64,000 bases of DNA from Robertmurraya korlensis NBRC 107688 (GCF_001591645.1 NZ_BCVH01000002.1:248001-312000); one strand, 5' to 3'. Shown: positions 53,438-62,125, numbered from the stretch's first letter. Numbers and translations are program-made. The notes: generated by a model from the sequence alone, not told the origin.

Positions 53438-54573
53438 TATTCTTTATTATTTTTTATATACTCAAGCGTGTTTGAATGATCATTTCTTAATGCATCAATA
53501 ATTTCCTTATCAGACTGGACAAGCGGCACCTTTTCTTTTCCTGATTTTTTATAAACCGATCTTACCTCTGATCGTGAGTTTATTACCTTCCAGCCATCAT
53601 TTACCTTCCTAATTGATAAATCAATTATCCCTAAATGATTCCCCCAATAACCTGCTTGAACTAATGGGGTATCATGGATGGTACCTTTTTCAATATTGAT
53701 AAATTGTTGTTGTAAAAAATAATCATCATTAGGAAACAAAGAGTGACTATGTCCATATAGGATGGCATCGATTCCTTCGACTTCTGTTAATGCCATTACA
53801 TTATTTTCTCTTTTGTTTTCAACACCCTCATCTGCAGTTAGACCCGCATGGGCTAGTACAATAATGATATCTGCACCCTTCCCCTTCATAATGGGGATGA
53901 AATGCTCAGAGGTCTCAACCATACTTTTTATTTTTAATTTCCCCTTAAAATACTCCTCGTCCCACTTTGCTGCAATGGGAGTAATTAACCCAAGTACACC
54001 GACCTTTAGATCTTGCTCCACACCCATTGTATCAGTGAATCTTTTTTCTAATATGATGTAAGGATTAAAATAGTTAATATCATCGAACGAATGGGAGTTA
54101 TGGTCTTCTACATAAATATTGGCATTCACATATGGAAAGTTAGCTCCTCGTAAGCTCGTTTGTAAAAAATTTAATCCGAAATTGAACTCATGATTGCCAA
54201 GTGTGGCTCCGTCATATCGAAGACGGTTCAGAGCCTTAAATGCGGGGTGAATAAAACTTTGGTCAAATTGATAAGTTTTAGAAGCAAGATCAGCTAAGGC
54301 ACTTCCCTGAATTAAATCACCATTATCAAAAAGAAGTACATTCTTCGCTTCCTTTCTTGCTTCTTTAATAAGGCTTGCCGTCCTTGCAAACCCGAATTCC
54401 ACTGTTTCTTTATTGTTACGATAATCATAATCCAGCATGTAACTATGTAAATCAGTTGTCTCCAGTATACGAAGGTCTATTGACGGAGGAACTGGTTCCT
54501 CTATTGCACTCACTTGCTCAGCAGGTAACGCAATCATAAATACAATAACTAGGAAAAAGAATAAATTTCTCAT
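53437..54573 (-). CDS. Secreted metallophosphoesterase, CpdB/YfkN-like, lacking the C-terminal domain
   Basis: Calcineurin-like phosphatase related to 2',3'-cyclic nucleotide phosphodiesterase/5'-nucleotidase. 378 residues: signal peptide (RNLFFFLVIVFMIALPAEQVSA), metal motifs ETTDLHSYM, DNGDLIQGS, TLGNHEFNFG, VLAHAG and YGHSHS all intact. The family normally continues for about 250 more residues with the 5'-nucleotidase C domain; here the protein stops right after the linker (HSNTLEYIKNNKE) at a terminator. Probably exported. Either a natural single-domain form or a deletion product. Confidence 0.85.
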   Translation of the reverse strand: MRNLFFFLVIVFMIALPAEQVSAIEEPVPPSIDLRILETTDLHSYMLDYDYRNNKETVEFGFARTASLIKEARKEAKNVLLFDNGDLIQGSALADLASKTYQFDQSFIHPAFKALNRLRYDGATLGNHEFNFGLNFLQTSLRGANFPYVNANIYVEDHNSHSFDDINYFNPYIILEKRFTDTMGVEQDLKVGVLGLITPIAAKWDEEYFKGKLKIKSMVETSEHFIPIMKGKGADIIIVLAHAGLTADEGVENKRENNVMALTEVEGIDAILYGHSHSLFPNDDYFLQQQFINIEKGTIHDTPLVQAGYWGNHLGIIDLSIRKVNDGWKVINSRSEVRSVYKKSGKEKVPLVQSDKEIIDALRNDHSNTLEYIKNNKE

Positions 54574-54640
54574 CGACCCACCTTCTCGTTTAAGAAGTGA
54601 TTGATATATTACTCTTCCCAAAGAACCGTTCATTTAACCA

Positions 54641-54670
54641 AAAAAAGTGAGAACCTAGTCTCACTTTTTT
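54641..54670 (-). terminator. Terminator of EcsC-moaB
   Basis: Perfect 12-bp stem AAAAAAGTGAGA / TCTCACTTTTTT; overlaps the moaB stop. Confidence 0.88.
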
Positions 54671-55181
54671 AAAGATCCTTTTTCAGCTCCCCGACGATAT
54701 GACCGAGCTCAGGCAAGATTAATTTATTCATCGCTAGCATGACTGCCCCTGTTGAACCTGGGGTTGAAAAAACCGCTGTATTTTCAACGACACCAGCAAC
54801 TGCTCGAGATAATATAGCAGCAGAGCCGATATCCTCTGTATAACTAAGCATACGAAACAATTCCCCAAACCCACTTATTTCTTTCTCAAACAGCGCTTGA
54901 ACTGTTTCAATTGTTACATCACGTTTCGCAATTCCAGTTCCACCATTTGTTAGGATAATATCTATTGAGTGATCGTTACAGCCACGTAGAACTTCTCTTG
55001 TGATTTCTTCTCGTGAATCTTTAACAATGACGTAATCTCCAATATCATGACCATTCTGCTTCAATAACGAGATCATGAGCTGCCCACTTTTATCGTTTTC
55101 CTCTGTTCTTGTATCACTAACTGTAATTACTTTACATATTACAGAGCGCGGAGCAGTTTTCTTGTGCTCATCTTTACTCAT
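54669..55181 (-). CDS. moaB: Molybdenum cofactor biosynthesis protein MoaB
   Basis: Molybdopterin adenylyltransferase-type (MogA/MoaB) protein. 170 residues, with the binding motifs ITVSDTRTEENDKSG, LTNGGTGIAKRDVTIE and FSTPGSTGAVMLAMNKLILPELGH. It is the second gene of an operon, its start overlapping the upstream EcsC-family gene by eight bases. No other cofactor gene is in the window, so its cellular role here cannot be read from context. Confidence 0.93.
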   Translation of the reverse strand: MSKDEHKKTAPRSVICKVITVSDTRTEENDKSGQLMISLLKQNGHDIGDYVIVKDSREEITREVLRGCNDHSIDIILTNGGTGIAKRDVTIETVQALFEKEISGFGELFRMLSYTEDIGSAAILSRAVAGVVENTAVFSTPGSTGAVMLAMNKLILPELGHIVGELKKDL

Positions 55182-56016
55182 CGTATGTATTCTCCTTTTC
55201 TACTAGATACCGCAACTGATAATAGGAATGAGCAAAATCCGTAACCTTCCTAGTTAATTGATAATTTGTCCCTGCCCCAATAGCCATTGAGATAAGGGGC
55301 ATTCCTTGAAGTGTTCTATTTTTAAAGAAAAGAATCGCAATCGACTTAAAAATCTGCTTTAATGGGTATTCCATCCATGTAATATCTGTAAGCTCTTCTT
55401 TTCCTTCATAAAAGTACTCTCTATGCTTCCCGATATCCTCCTTTAATTCTTCCCAGCTAAACACCTGCATTCGCACAGGAAGGGTAGCTGCATGAAATAC
55501 TTTCAAAGAATTCATCATTTCAAAAGGAGTATTTACTTCATATCCATAGGTCATGGCTATTAATTGAATCACTCGAAGATTAATAACGGTGACCGCAGGG
55601 AGATCCACACCTAATAAAAGCGCACCACCAGTTCCAGCTATACCGCCTTGAGCAAAAGAATAAAGCCTATGTCTTGAAATTTGTTGTTCAGCAATGTACT
55701 GAAGCTGATCAATGTTTAAAACCTTTAAATGCTCAACTTGCGTTATCGTTTGATCAAATACTCTTCCTGCTGAAAGAATTCTTTCTTTTGCATCAAACTG
55801 AAGTTGACTTCCTTGTATTAAGGCATGTAAATGAAAAAGCCAACTATCCAAGGCTATGTAAAACTGCTTTTGTGTATCTTCAGGCAATAGGGAAAAAGCT
55901 CGTTCTACGTATTTATCATACGTTACTTCAAGATCATTAGGAGTATGGTTGAAGAGACTCTCTTCCCATTCTTTAATCGAGGCCATCACTTGTTTTTCAC
56001 GACTGGTTAAAGCCAT
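55174..56016 (-). CDS. EcsC family protein
   Basis: 280 residues of the EcsC family, named after a B. subtilis gene next to an ABC transporter affecting secretion; no biochemical role is known. The family core is visible in ISRHRLYSFAQGGIAGTGGALLLGVDLPAVTVINLRVIQLIAMTYGYEV, a glycine-rich amphipathic region that could touch the membrane. Overlaps moaB by eight bases, so both are coupled in one operon. Confidence 0.85.
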   Translation of the reverse strand: MALTSREKQVMASIKEWEESLFNHTPNDLEVTYDKYVERAFSLLPEDTQKQFYIALDSWLFHLHALIQGSQLQFDAKERILSAGRVFDQTITQVEHLKVLNIDQLQYIAEQQISRHRLYSFAQGGIAGTGGALLLGVDLPAVTVINLRVIQLIAMTYGYEVNTPFEMMNSLKVFHAATLPVRMQVFSWEELKEDIGKHREYFYEGKEELTDITWMEYPLKQIFKSIAILFFKNRTLQGMPLISMAIGAGTNYQLTRKVTDFAHSYYQLRYLVEKENTYDE

Positions 56017-56077
56017 TGCCTTCCCTCCTTCTTAACTAGCTTAAGTATAGCATACTCATTGTTTTTGAGAAAAAGCA

Positions 56078-56109
56078 AACAGGCAAATGCGTTATTCGCA
56101 TTTGCCTGT
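56078..56109 (-). terminator. Terminator of ackA
   Basis: Stem ACAGGCAAATGCG / CGCATTTGCCTGT on the minus strand, followed by TTGCTTTTTC. Confidence 0.8.
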
Positions 56110-56121
56110 AAAATAAACCTT

Positions 56122-57309
56122 TTATAAAGCTATTTTTAAAACATCACGTGCAATCATAACTTCTTCATTTGTTGGAATAACGATTACTTTTACAGGAGAA
56201 TGTGGATAGTTAATAAAAGCTTCTTCTCCACGTGTTTTGTTTAGAGCTGGGTCCCAATATACACCCATAAACTCTAAGCCCTGAAGTACACGTGCACGAA
56301 TTGCTTGACTGTTCTCACCAATACCCGCTGTAAAAATAATTGCATCAACCCCAAACATACGAGATGCATAAGAGCCAATATACTTATGAATACGATTACC
56401 GAATACTTCCAACGCTAATTCCGCACGTTCATTCCCTTTTTCTGCTTCTAACTCGATATCACGAAGGTCACTAGAGAATCCTGAAACCCCTAGCATCCCA
56501 CTCTTTTTATTAAGAATATCTAGTACTTCATCTGCACTGTTTCCTGTTTTCTCCATAATGAAAGGAATTAATGCTGGGTCAATATTTCCTGAACGAGTCC
56601 CCATTGTTACACCAGCAAGTGGAGTGAAGCCCATAGATGTATCGATAGACTTACCACCTTCGATTGCTGCAATACTTGCACCATTTCCTAAGTGACAAGA
56701 AATCAAACGAAGCTGTTCAAGTGGGCGACCTAAGAGTTCTGCCGCACGCTCTGATACGTATTTGTGTGATGTACCGTGGAAGCCATATTTACGAATGCCA
56801 TAGTCTTTATAGTACTCGTAAGGCAAGCTGTATAAGAAAGAGCTTTCTGGCATCGTTTGATGGAATGCAGTATCAAATACTGCAACCGCCGGTACATTTG
56901 GCAGTACTTGTTGGAACGCACGAATTCCTGTAATATTAGCAGGATTATGAAGAGGTGCTAGCTCTGATAACTCTTCAATCTTTCTTAACACTTCATCTGT
57001 TATAAGAACGGAGTCATTGAATTCTTCCCCACCATGAACAACACGGTGGCCAATCCCGTTAATCTCTTCAAGTGACTTAATAATACCAGATTCTGTTAGC
57101 TTATTCAGAAGCATTTTAACTGCAACAGCATGATCAGGAATATCTGTAACCTCTTCAACCTTTTCTCCATTTACGGAAATGGTAAAAATAGAATCCTTTA
57201 GACCAATACGTTCGATTAAACCTTTTGTAATAACTTCTTCATTTGGCATTTCAAATAACTGAAATTTCAATGATGAACTACCTGCGTTAATCGCAATTAC
57301 CTTTGACAT
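56122..57309 (-). CDS. ackA: Acetate kinase
   Basis: Makes ATP and acetate from acetyl-phosphate in overflow metabolism. 395 residues, normal length. Contains [88 protein letters not shown] and [14 protein letters not shown] consensus cre lies about 57 bases before the predicted start point, the activating arrangement known for ackA in Bacillus. Confidence 0.98.
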   Translation of the reverse strand: MSKVIAINAGSSSLKFQLFEMPNEEVITKGLIERIGLKDSIFTISVNGEKVEEVTDIPDHAVAVKMLLNKLTESGIIKSLEEINGIGHRVVHGGEEFNDSVLITDEVLRKIEELSELAPLHNPANITGIRAFQQVLPNVPAVAVFDTAFHQTMPESSFLYSLPYEYYKDYGIRKYGFHGTSHKYVSERAAELLGRPLEQLRLISCHLGNGASIAAIEGGKSIDTSMGFTPLAGVTMGTRSGNIDPALIPFIMEKTGNSADEVLDILNKKSGMLGVSGFSSDLRDIELEAEKGNERAELALEVFGNRIHKYIGSYASRMFGVDAIIFTAGIGENSQAIRARVLQGLEFMGVYWDPALNKTRGEEAFINYPHSPVKVIVIPTNEEVMIARDVLKIAL

Positions 57310-57403
57310 ATAAAAGTACCGCTCCTTTTTTAAAGAAAACTCTCAATACGCTAATACAAATTTATTTTGCACTAAGTCGATCGTTTCTATCTCTCCATTC
57401 CCC

Positions 57404-57432
57404 ATTAAATCACTGCCACTTACACATTTCAA
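57404..57432 (-). promoter_or_regulatory. Sigma-A promoter of ackA
   Basis: Minus strand TTGAAA (57432-57427), 17-base spacer, TTTAAT (57409-57404). Confidence 0.7.
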
Positions 57433-57446
57433 GAACAAGCTAATTT

Positions 57447-57460
57447 TGGTATCGGTTACA
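57447..57460 (-). promoter_or_regulatory. cre (CcpA activation site) upstream of ackA
   Basis: TGTAACCGATACCA matches every defined position of the cre consensus TGWAANCGNTWNCW. It sits about 50-63 bases upstream of the predicted start, where CcpA activates ackA. Confidence 0.8.
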
Positions 57461-57491
57461 AAATAAAGTAATTATATTCTGAAAATGAGGC

Positions 57492-57526
57492 AAAAAAACG
57501 ATAGCCTTTTGGAGGGCTATCGTTTT
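57492..57526 (-). terminator. Terminator of ytxK
   Basis: Perfect stem AAAACGATAGCC / GGCTATCGTTTT followed by TTTTGCC on the minus strand. Confidence 0.88.
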
Positions 57527-57530
57527 CTGG

Positions 57531-58514
57531 TTATTTATTCTCTTTTATCCATAAATCAATATTTCGAAGCATTCGTTCCACCTCTTGTCCTTTAGAAAGT
57601 GTCGGAATGTTTACTAGAAGAACTTGCTTCGGTGGTTTAATTTCCCCACCTAGTTTTTGAAGAATTAAGATGCTCTTTGCAGCTTCTTTATTTTTAAACA
57701 TCGTCATTGGTAACTGCAATATTCCTTGAATATGAGCATGTTCCTTTAAGAAGGCATGCAGTTTAGGTGCCTCTTCGCTTTCAAATAAACCATTAGGAAT
57801 AATAAAAAATAAATACCCGCCAGCCTTGGTATGTTTTACACTTTGCTCAATAAACAAATGATGCGCATAGGAATGACCTTCCGAAGACTTTAACTCATAT
57901 TCCTGTGCCCGAACATCATTTGGATAATAACCTACTGGTAAATCTGCCACGACTGCATCCACAGGATCAATAAATAACGGTTCTAGACTGTCCTGATTAA
58001 ACAATTCAATTTGATGTTCTTGAAGGTTCGCATTTACAAAAGAAAGATGAATTAATAGATCGTCTACCTCTACTCCAATTGCAGTTACCTTCTTATTTAC
58101 TTGATGATTGATCACTGTTGTAAGTAAATTACCTGTACCTACCGCTGGGTCAAGTAATCGGAAATTAGTTGATTGGACAAACTTATCCACTAAATAACCT
58201 ACTAACATTCCCACCGCGTCCGGAGTCATCTGATGGTTCGGTTGGACATTCTCCTTCATCCCTTTTAAAATCGCTAATTGAAATGCCTTACGCAATTCCT
58301 CAGCTGAATATTTATCGGAACGAAACGTTTCGTAACTTTTCTTTAATCTTTTAAGTGTTAATTCACTTAGTTCTTCTTGTAATACAGATTGTTGAAATAG
58401 ATTTTCACCTGTCTCGGCTAGTGCCTCTAGGTATGTACAATTCAGCTCCTCTTGTAAAATAGAAGCCGTCTCATTAAACAATGTAAATAAATCTTCTAAA
58501 GTAGAAGGTGACAT
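57531..58514 (-). CDS. ytxK: Class I SAM-dependent methyltransferase YtxK
   Basis: N6-adenine-type DNA methyltransferase-like protein, 327 residues. An N-terminal helical domain (1-95) is followed by the methyltransferase fold: SAM motif I RLLDPAVGTGNLLTTVI and acidic motif II IGVEVDD. At the position of the NPPF/Y catalytic motif it reads VADLPVGYYP. No restriction or specificity subunit is nearby. ATG at 58514 follows AGGAGG. Between tpx and ackA, as in B. subtilis. Confidence 0.9.
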   Translation of the reverse strand: MSPSTLEDLFTLFNETASILQEELNCTYLEALAETGENLFQQSVLQEELSELTLKRLKKSYETFRSDKYSAEELRKAFQLAILKGMKENVQPNHQMTPDAVGMLVGYLVDKFVQSTNFRLLDPAVGTGNLLTTVINHQVNKKVTAIGVEVDDLLIHLSFVNANLQEHQIELFNQDSLEPLFIDPVDAVVADLPVGYYPNDVRAQEYELKSSEGHSYAHHLFIEQSVKHTKAGGYLFFIIPNGLFESEEAPKLHAFLKEHAHIQGILQLPMTMFKNKEAAKSILILQKLGGEIKPPKQVLLVNIPTLSKGQEVERMLRNIDLWIKENK

Positions 58515-58588
58515 ATTTCTTCCTCCTGAAAAATTTCATATCTTCTATTGTATCTAGCATACAGAAAGAAGGCAATGAAGAGATGTAA

Positions 58589-58615
58589 AAAAGCCTCGAA
58601 TGTGATCGAGGCTTT
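58589..58615 (-). terminator. Terminator of tpx
   Basis: Stem AAAGCCTCGA / TCGAGGCTTT followed by TTTTTTAC on the minus strand. Confidence 0.88.
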
Positions 58616-58624
58616 CTCTCTAAA

Positions 58625-59125
58625 TTATTGTGCTGCTTTCGCTGCTTCCACTGCTGCTTCGTAGTTAGGATGATCCGTTGCTTCACTTACGTACTCCACA
58701 TAAGTTACTTTGTCGTTCGAATCAATAACAAAGACAGCACGAGCAAGTAGGCGTAATTCCTGGATTGCCACACCATATGCTTCTCCAAAAGAAAGATCTC
58801 TATGGTCAGAAACCGTTTGTACCTTATCGATACCTGCTGATGCACACCAGCGCTTCTGAGCGAATGGTAAGTCAACGCTAACCGTTAGAATTTGTACATT
58901 GTCTAACTTCGCTGCTTCTTCATTAAAACGGCGAGTTTGAGCATCACATACCCCTGTATCAATAGAAGGTACCACACTGATTAGACGAACTTTCCCTTTA
59001 CTATCCGCTAATGTAACTAGTGATAAATCATTAGCTAGTACCGTAAATTCAGGTGCATTGTTTCCAACCTTAACTTCTTGACCTAAAAGTGTAACTGGAT
59101 TCCCCTTAAACGTAATTGATGCCAT
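58625..59125 (-). CDS. tpx: Thiol peroxidase (atypical 2-Cys peroxiredoxin)
   Basis: Reduces hydroperoxides with thioredoxin. 166 residues. Peroxidatic Cys60 in [16 protein letters not shown] and resolving Cys94 in KRWCASAGI are both present and at the usual spacing. GGGAGG precedes the ATG. Own promoter and terminator, so a monocistronic gene. Confidence 0.97.
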   Translation of the reverse strand: MASITFKGNPVTLLGQEVKVGNNAPEFTVLANDLSLVTLADSKGKVRLISVVPSIDTGVCDAQTRRFNEEAAKLDNVQILTVSVDLPFAQKRWCASAGIDKVQTVSDHRDLSFGEAYGVAIQELRLLARAVFVIDSNDKVTYVEYVSEATDHPNYEAAVEAAKAAQ

Positions 59126-59162
59126 AAAAAAATTCCTCCCTTACCAGAATATGTACACAAAA

Positions 59163-59191
59163 ATCATAGCCCGTTCAACATAATTTTGCAA
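59163..59191 (-). promoter_or_regulatory. Sigma-A promoter of tpx
   Basis: Minus strand TTGCAA (59191-59186), 17-base spacer, TATGAT (59168-59163). Confidence 0.7.
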
Positions 59192-59211
59192 ATAATTACG
59201 CTTATCTTTAC

Positions 59212-59246
59212 AAGAAAAAGAGTTAACTCCCTAACAGGAAGTTAAC
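59212..59246 (-). terminator. Terminator of ytfI-ytfJ
   Basis: Stem GTTAACTTCCT / AGGGAGTTAAC (one imperfect pair) followed by TCTTTTTCTTG on the minus strand. Confidence 0.75.
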
Positions 59247-59256
59247 CCGTTAAATC

Positions 59257-59769
59257 CTATATTTGTAAATCATGCTTAGGACCATCGTATTCATCTGGAT
59301 TTGGCTGTTGGTTATTTCCACTGCCTTGTCCTTGTCCTTGTTGTCCTTGACCTTGTTGTCCTTGACCTTGTTGTCCTTGACCTTGTTCCTTATTTTTTTG
59401 CATCATTTGCTGAATTTTATCCACAGCTTGCGGAGCAAGATCCAAGATCTTTTCATATAAATGTGTGCTCTCATCAAGGTGGACCATTTTTACCTCTTTT
59501 GAATTTACAATTAGGAAAGCAATTGGAGTAATAGAAACTCCGCCACCGCTACCTCCACCAAATGGATGCTTAGAAGCTTCTTCCTTCCCATTATCAAGAG
59601 TAAACTCACTACCACCCGCTGCAAATCCAAACCCAACCTTTGAAACAGTTAAAATGACACTTCCATCAGGGGTTTCAACTGGATCACCAATGATTGTATT
59701 AACATCAATCATTTCCTTAAGATTTTCCATTGCAGTAGTCATTAATCCTTGAATTGGATGCTCAGACAT
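59257..59769 (-). CDS. ytfJ: GerW family sporulation protein YtfJ with Gln-Gly repeats
   Basis: Spore protein of the GerW/YtfJ family, linked to germination. 170 residues: conserved N-terminal domain (MSEHPIQGLMTTAMENLKEMIDVNTIIGDPV, GGGSGGGVSITPIAFL) and a low-complexity tail of QGQGQ repeats (about 130-152) before PNPDEYDGPKHDLQI. GGAGGAAT precedes the ATG. Second gene of ytfI-ytfJ. Confidence 0.93.
   Translation of the reverse strand: MSEHPIQGLMTTAMENLKEMIDVNTIIGDPVETPDGSVILTVSKVGFGFAAGGSEFTLDNGKEEASKHPFGGGSGGGVSITPIAFLIVNSKEVKMVHLDESTHLYEKILDLAPQAVDKIQQMMQKNKEQGQGQQGQGQQGQGQQGQGQGSGNNQQPNPDEYDGPKHDLQI
59341..59385. repeat. Three perfect 15-bp tandem repeats inside ytfJ
   Basis: TTGTCCTTGACCTTG occurs three times without change (59341, 59356, 59371), encoding QGQGQ on the minus strand; degenerate units flank it. 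In-frame, so copy number can change without frameshift. Confidence 0.95.
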
Positions 59770-59781
59770 ATAAATTCCTCC

Positions 59782-60477
59782 TTATATGGATTTAGATTTC
59801 TCATTAGATAAAGTAGATAACGGCTTCGTCTTAAAGTTAGGCCGTCCACCCTTCCAAAATTTAATCAGTTTAATTCCTGCTAACATAGCATGCCCGATAC
59901 GAAATTGAATCATACATGTTAGAGTGGTCTGAGATATCGGCATTTGAAAGTGTGGGGTAACTGTTATTTGCGGAAGATTCCTCATTCGCATGTAGGTGCT
60001 AAGCAAACCGATAATACTGCCTTTCGCTGCCCAACAGGCCCCTGTAAACATTCCTGTATAAGCAGCGTTTCCAACACCAATAACTGAGTCCCACTTGATA
60101 TCTTTAATCGTTACCTTTTTCAGAAACCTACGAACAATTTTATGTAAACCAACAACATGCTTTATTAGAACCTCAAAGTCATAAAAGCTATTGAAAATTT
60201 CTTTAGGCGAAAATTTACTAGTTTCTTCACCTTTCACCTGTTCTGTTTTCCCTGGTTCCTTTTTTGTTTTCATGACAACAGTTGGTGTATCGTCATCAAT
60301 TTGAATAATTGGAACTTCCAGCTTATATTGTATTAGACCAAATAACGCTTTGAATTTTATTTTTAAATGGTCATCATCTTGTCCATGATAGAAGTGGATA
60401 AACACCTTTATTTTGAGAAACATGATTAGTAAAAATAAGAGCAACATTACGATTAGGATTAAAAGTAGCCACTTCAA
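59782..60477 (-). CDS. ytfI: DUF2953 membrane-anchored protein YtfI
   Basis: 231 residues: N-terminal membrane helix (about 2-25, KWLLLILIVMLLLFLLIMFLK) followed by a soluble DUF2953 domain (IKFKALFGLIQYKLEVPIIQID) and a C-terminal basic region. Found upstream of ytfJ in Bacillus. TTG start at 60477, ten bases after AAGGG; the longer open frame runs back into yteJ and crosses its terminator, so it is rejected. Function unknown. Confidence 0.85.
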   Translation of the reverse strand: MKWLLLILIVMLLLFLLIMFLKIKVFIHFYHGQDDDHLKIKFKALFGLIQYKLEVPIIQIDDDTPTVVMKTKKEPGKTEQVKGEETSKFSPKEIFNSFYDFEVLIKHVVGLHKIVRRFLKKVTIKDIKWDSVIGVGNAAYTGMFTGACWAAKGSIIGLLSTYMRMRNLPQITVTPHFQMPISQTTLTCMIQFRIGHAMLAGIKLIKFWKGGRPNFKTKPLSTLSNEKSKSI

Positions 60478-60513
60478 TACTCTCACACCCTTCCGTAACC
60501 AGTATCGACAAAA

Positions 60514-60556
60514 GTAAAAAAAAATAAACCTGCCAACACATTTGTTGACAGGTTTA
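60514..60556 (-). terminator. Terminator of sppA-yteJ
   Basis: Stem AAACCTGTCAAC / GTTGGCAGGTTT followed by ATTTTTTTTTAC on the minus strand, overlapping the end of yteJ. Confidence 0.88.
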
Positions 60557-60559
60557 ATA

Positions 60560-61042
60560 TTATGGCTCATGGACAACAGCCGTATCTGCAAATAAATCAT
60601 GTATTCCTTGCTTCTTTGGAAGAAACGCAACAACTACATATAAGATAATGATAAATGTGGAAATAAATCTTCCAATCCACTCTCGAAAAAGCACCGAGCT
60701 CCATGTTAGCTTTTCACCACGTAAATCAATCACCCGTAACCCAAAAACCATTTTCCCTAATGTTTGACCAAAGAATTTTGTCATTAATACAAAATATCCA
60801 TAAAACGTTATAGCAGTGAATATAGTAATTGGGGCAAAAAAGTCACCACTATGTAAATCTAGACCCGTTGCCCGAAAGATTGGATTGATGACAATCCGGT
60901 CAATGCTTCCAATCACAATCAGATCCAGTAAGTACGCCCAAAATCTCATCCAAAAGCCTGCAAAACGTGCATTTGAGAAAATCGTATACCCTTCTTGAGA
61001 AGGCGTTGATTGTCCTTCAAATTCTAATTGATTGTTATCCAT
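60560..61042 (-). CDS. yteJ: RDD family membrane protein YteJ
   Basis: 160 residues with three membrane helices and the RDD signature (R33 and the D of LLDLIVIGSIDRI in FWMRFWAYLLDLIVIG). In B. subtilis YteJ works with SppA in resistance to antimicrobial peptides and lantibiotics and inhibits SppA. Directly follows sppA by 13 bases, in one operon under a sigma-W promoter. Confidence 0.93.
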   Translation of the reverse strand: MDNNQLEFEGQSTPSQEGYTIFSNARFAGFWMRFWAYLLDLIVIGSIDRIVINPIFRATGLDLHSGDFFAPITIFTAITFYGYFVLMTKFFGQTLGKMVFGLRVIDLRGEKLTWSSVLFREWIGRFISTFIIILYVVVAFLPKKQGIHDLFADTAVVHEP

Positions 61043-61055
61043 ACGGTCACCCTCT

Positions 61056-62066
61056 TTATTCCGAATACATATACATTAGTCTTGGAGAATTAGGCTGTGA
61101 CAATAGCTTCATTAAACCAGTCATCTCTAAATCTTTTCCCACCATTTTACTAGCTGTCATACTAAATAATGAACCAAAACCAAAATTCTCACTATAGCTA
61201 ACTACCTGTGCCCCAGCTAACTTTTCATTTTTCTTCATCGCTTCTACTACATCTTCAAAGTATCCAAAATCGTCAATTAAACCAAGTTCTTTTGCTTGCC
61301 TTCCGTCATAGATCCTACCATCTGCGATACTTCTCACTTCTTCTTCAGACAATCCTCTGCCAGATGCAATCACATCAACAAAGCCTTCATACGAGTTATT
61401 AATCATCGTTTGAAGGATATTTTTCTCCTCTTCTGTCATTTCTCTTGAAGGACTCATAATATCCTTATACTCACCACTTTTAATCGTTACAAATTCTACA
61501 CCATATTTTTCAGCTAATCCTGCGTAATTAACTCCTTGCATAATTACTCCTAATGAGCCTGTTAATGTTTCAGGACTTGCGTAAATCTTATCAGCTGGTG
61601 CAGATATATAATACCCCCCTGAAGCCGCCATCGAACCCATAGATATGTAGATAGGTTTCTTGGTTTCTTCTGAAATTTCAACAAGCTTGTCATGGATCTC
61701 CGCACTTTCAACCACTCCACCACCAGGAGAATTGACTTTTAGAATAATGGCTTTAACATCTTTATCTTCTTTTACATGTTCCAGGTTTTCCATAAATGCT
61801 GAATGATTATATCCAGGTGATTGGAAAAATGATGTTACATCCCCTGTATCTTGTATCGCCCCATTTACTTCTAACACAGCAATTTTCTTAGATGCATTTC
61901 CTTCCTCGATAACTTCCTCGATAAAAGGTTCCTCTGCCGCTGAAAACACCTCTGTCCATGAGCTCTCGATATTGCTAAATGCCATCGATGAGAGTGTATT
62001 TGTCACCCAAGAAATAAATAATAGTACCGCAGCAATCACAATTGCTGCCCAACGCTTTCCATTCAT
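61056..62066 (-). CDS. sppA: Signal peptide peptidase SppA
   Basis: Membrane serine protease that degrades remnant signal peptides. 336 residues: one N-terminal membrane helix (about 6-24), then a soluble extracytoplasmic protease domain. The catalytic dyad is Ser149 in SMAASGGYY and Lys201 in KSGEYKDIMSP, two positions from S147/K199 of the B. subtilis enzyme. NSPGGG is conserved. AAAGGAGG precedes the ATG. First gene of sppA-yteJ. Confidence 0.97.
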   Translation of the reverse strand: MNGKRWAAIVIAAVLLFISWVTNTLSSMAFSNIESSWTEVFSAAEEPFIEEVIEEGNASKKIAVLEVNGAIQDTGDVTSFFQSPGYNHSAFMENLEHVKEDKDVKAIILKVNSPGGGVVESAEIHDKLVEISEETKKPIYISMGSMAASGGYYISAPADKIYASPETLTGSLGVIMQGVNYAGLAEKYGVEFVTIKSGEYKDIMSPSREMTEEEKNILQTMINNSYEGFVDVIASGRGLSEEEVRSIADGRIYDGRQAKELGLIDDFGYFEDVVEAMKKNEKLAGAQVVSYSENFGFGSLFSMTASKMVGKDLEMTGLMKLLSQPNSPRLMYMYSE

Positions 62067-62099
62067 CTATGATCCTCCTTTTTCCGCTTCCTTTACTAT

Positions 62100-62125
62100 T
62101 ACGGTTCTCCTTTTAAAATGTTTCA
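62100..62125 (-). promoter_or_regulatory. Sigma-W promoter of sppA-yteJ
   Basis: Minus strand TGAAAC (62125-62120), exactly 16 bases, CGTA (62103-62100). Full consensus. sppA-yteJ is a sigma-W operon in B. subtilis, which supports the call. Confidence 0.85.

Noticed and set aside
59272-59531. Leu/Val-rich open frames on the + strand opposite ytfJ
   Set aside because: They are the complement of the Gln-Gly repeats, have no ribosome site, and ytfJ is clearly the coding strand.
60478-60633. Longer ytfI overlapping the end of yteJ
   Set aside because: It would cross the yteJ terminator; a TTG with ribosome site gives the normal single membrane anchor.
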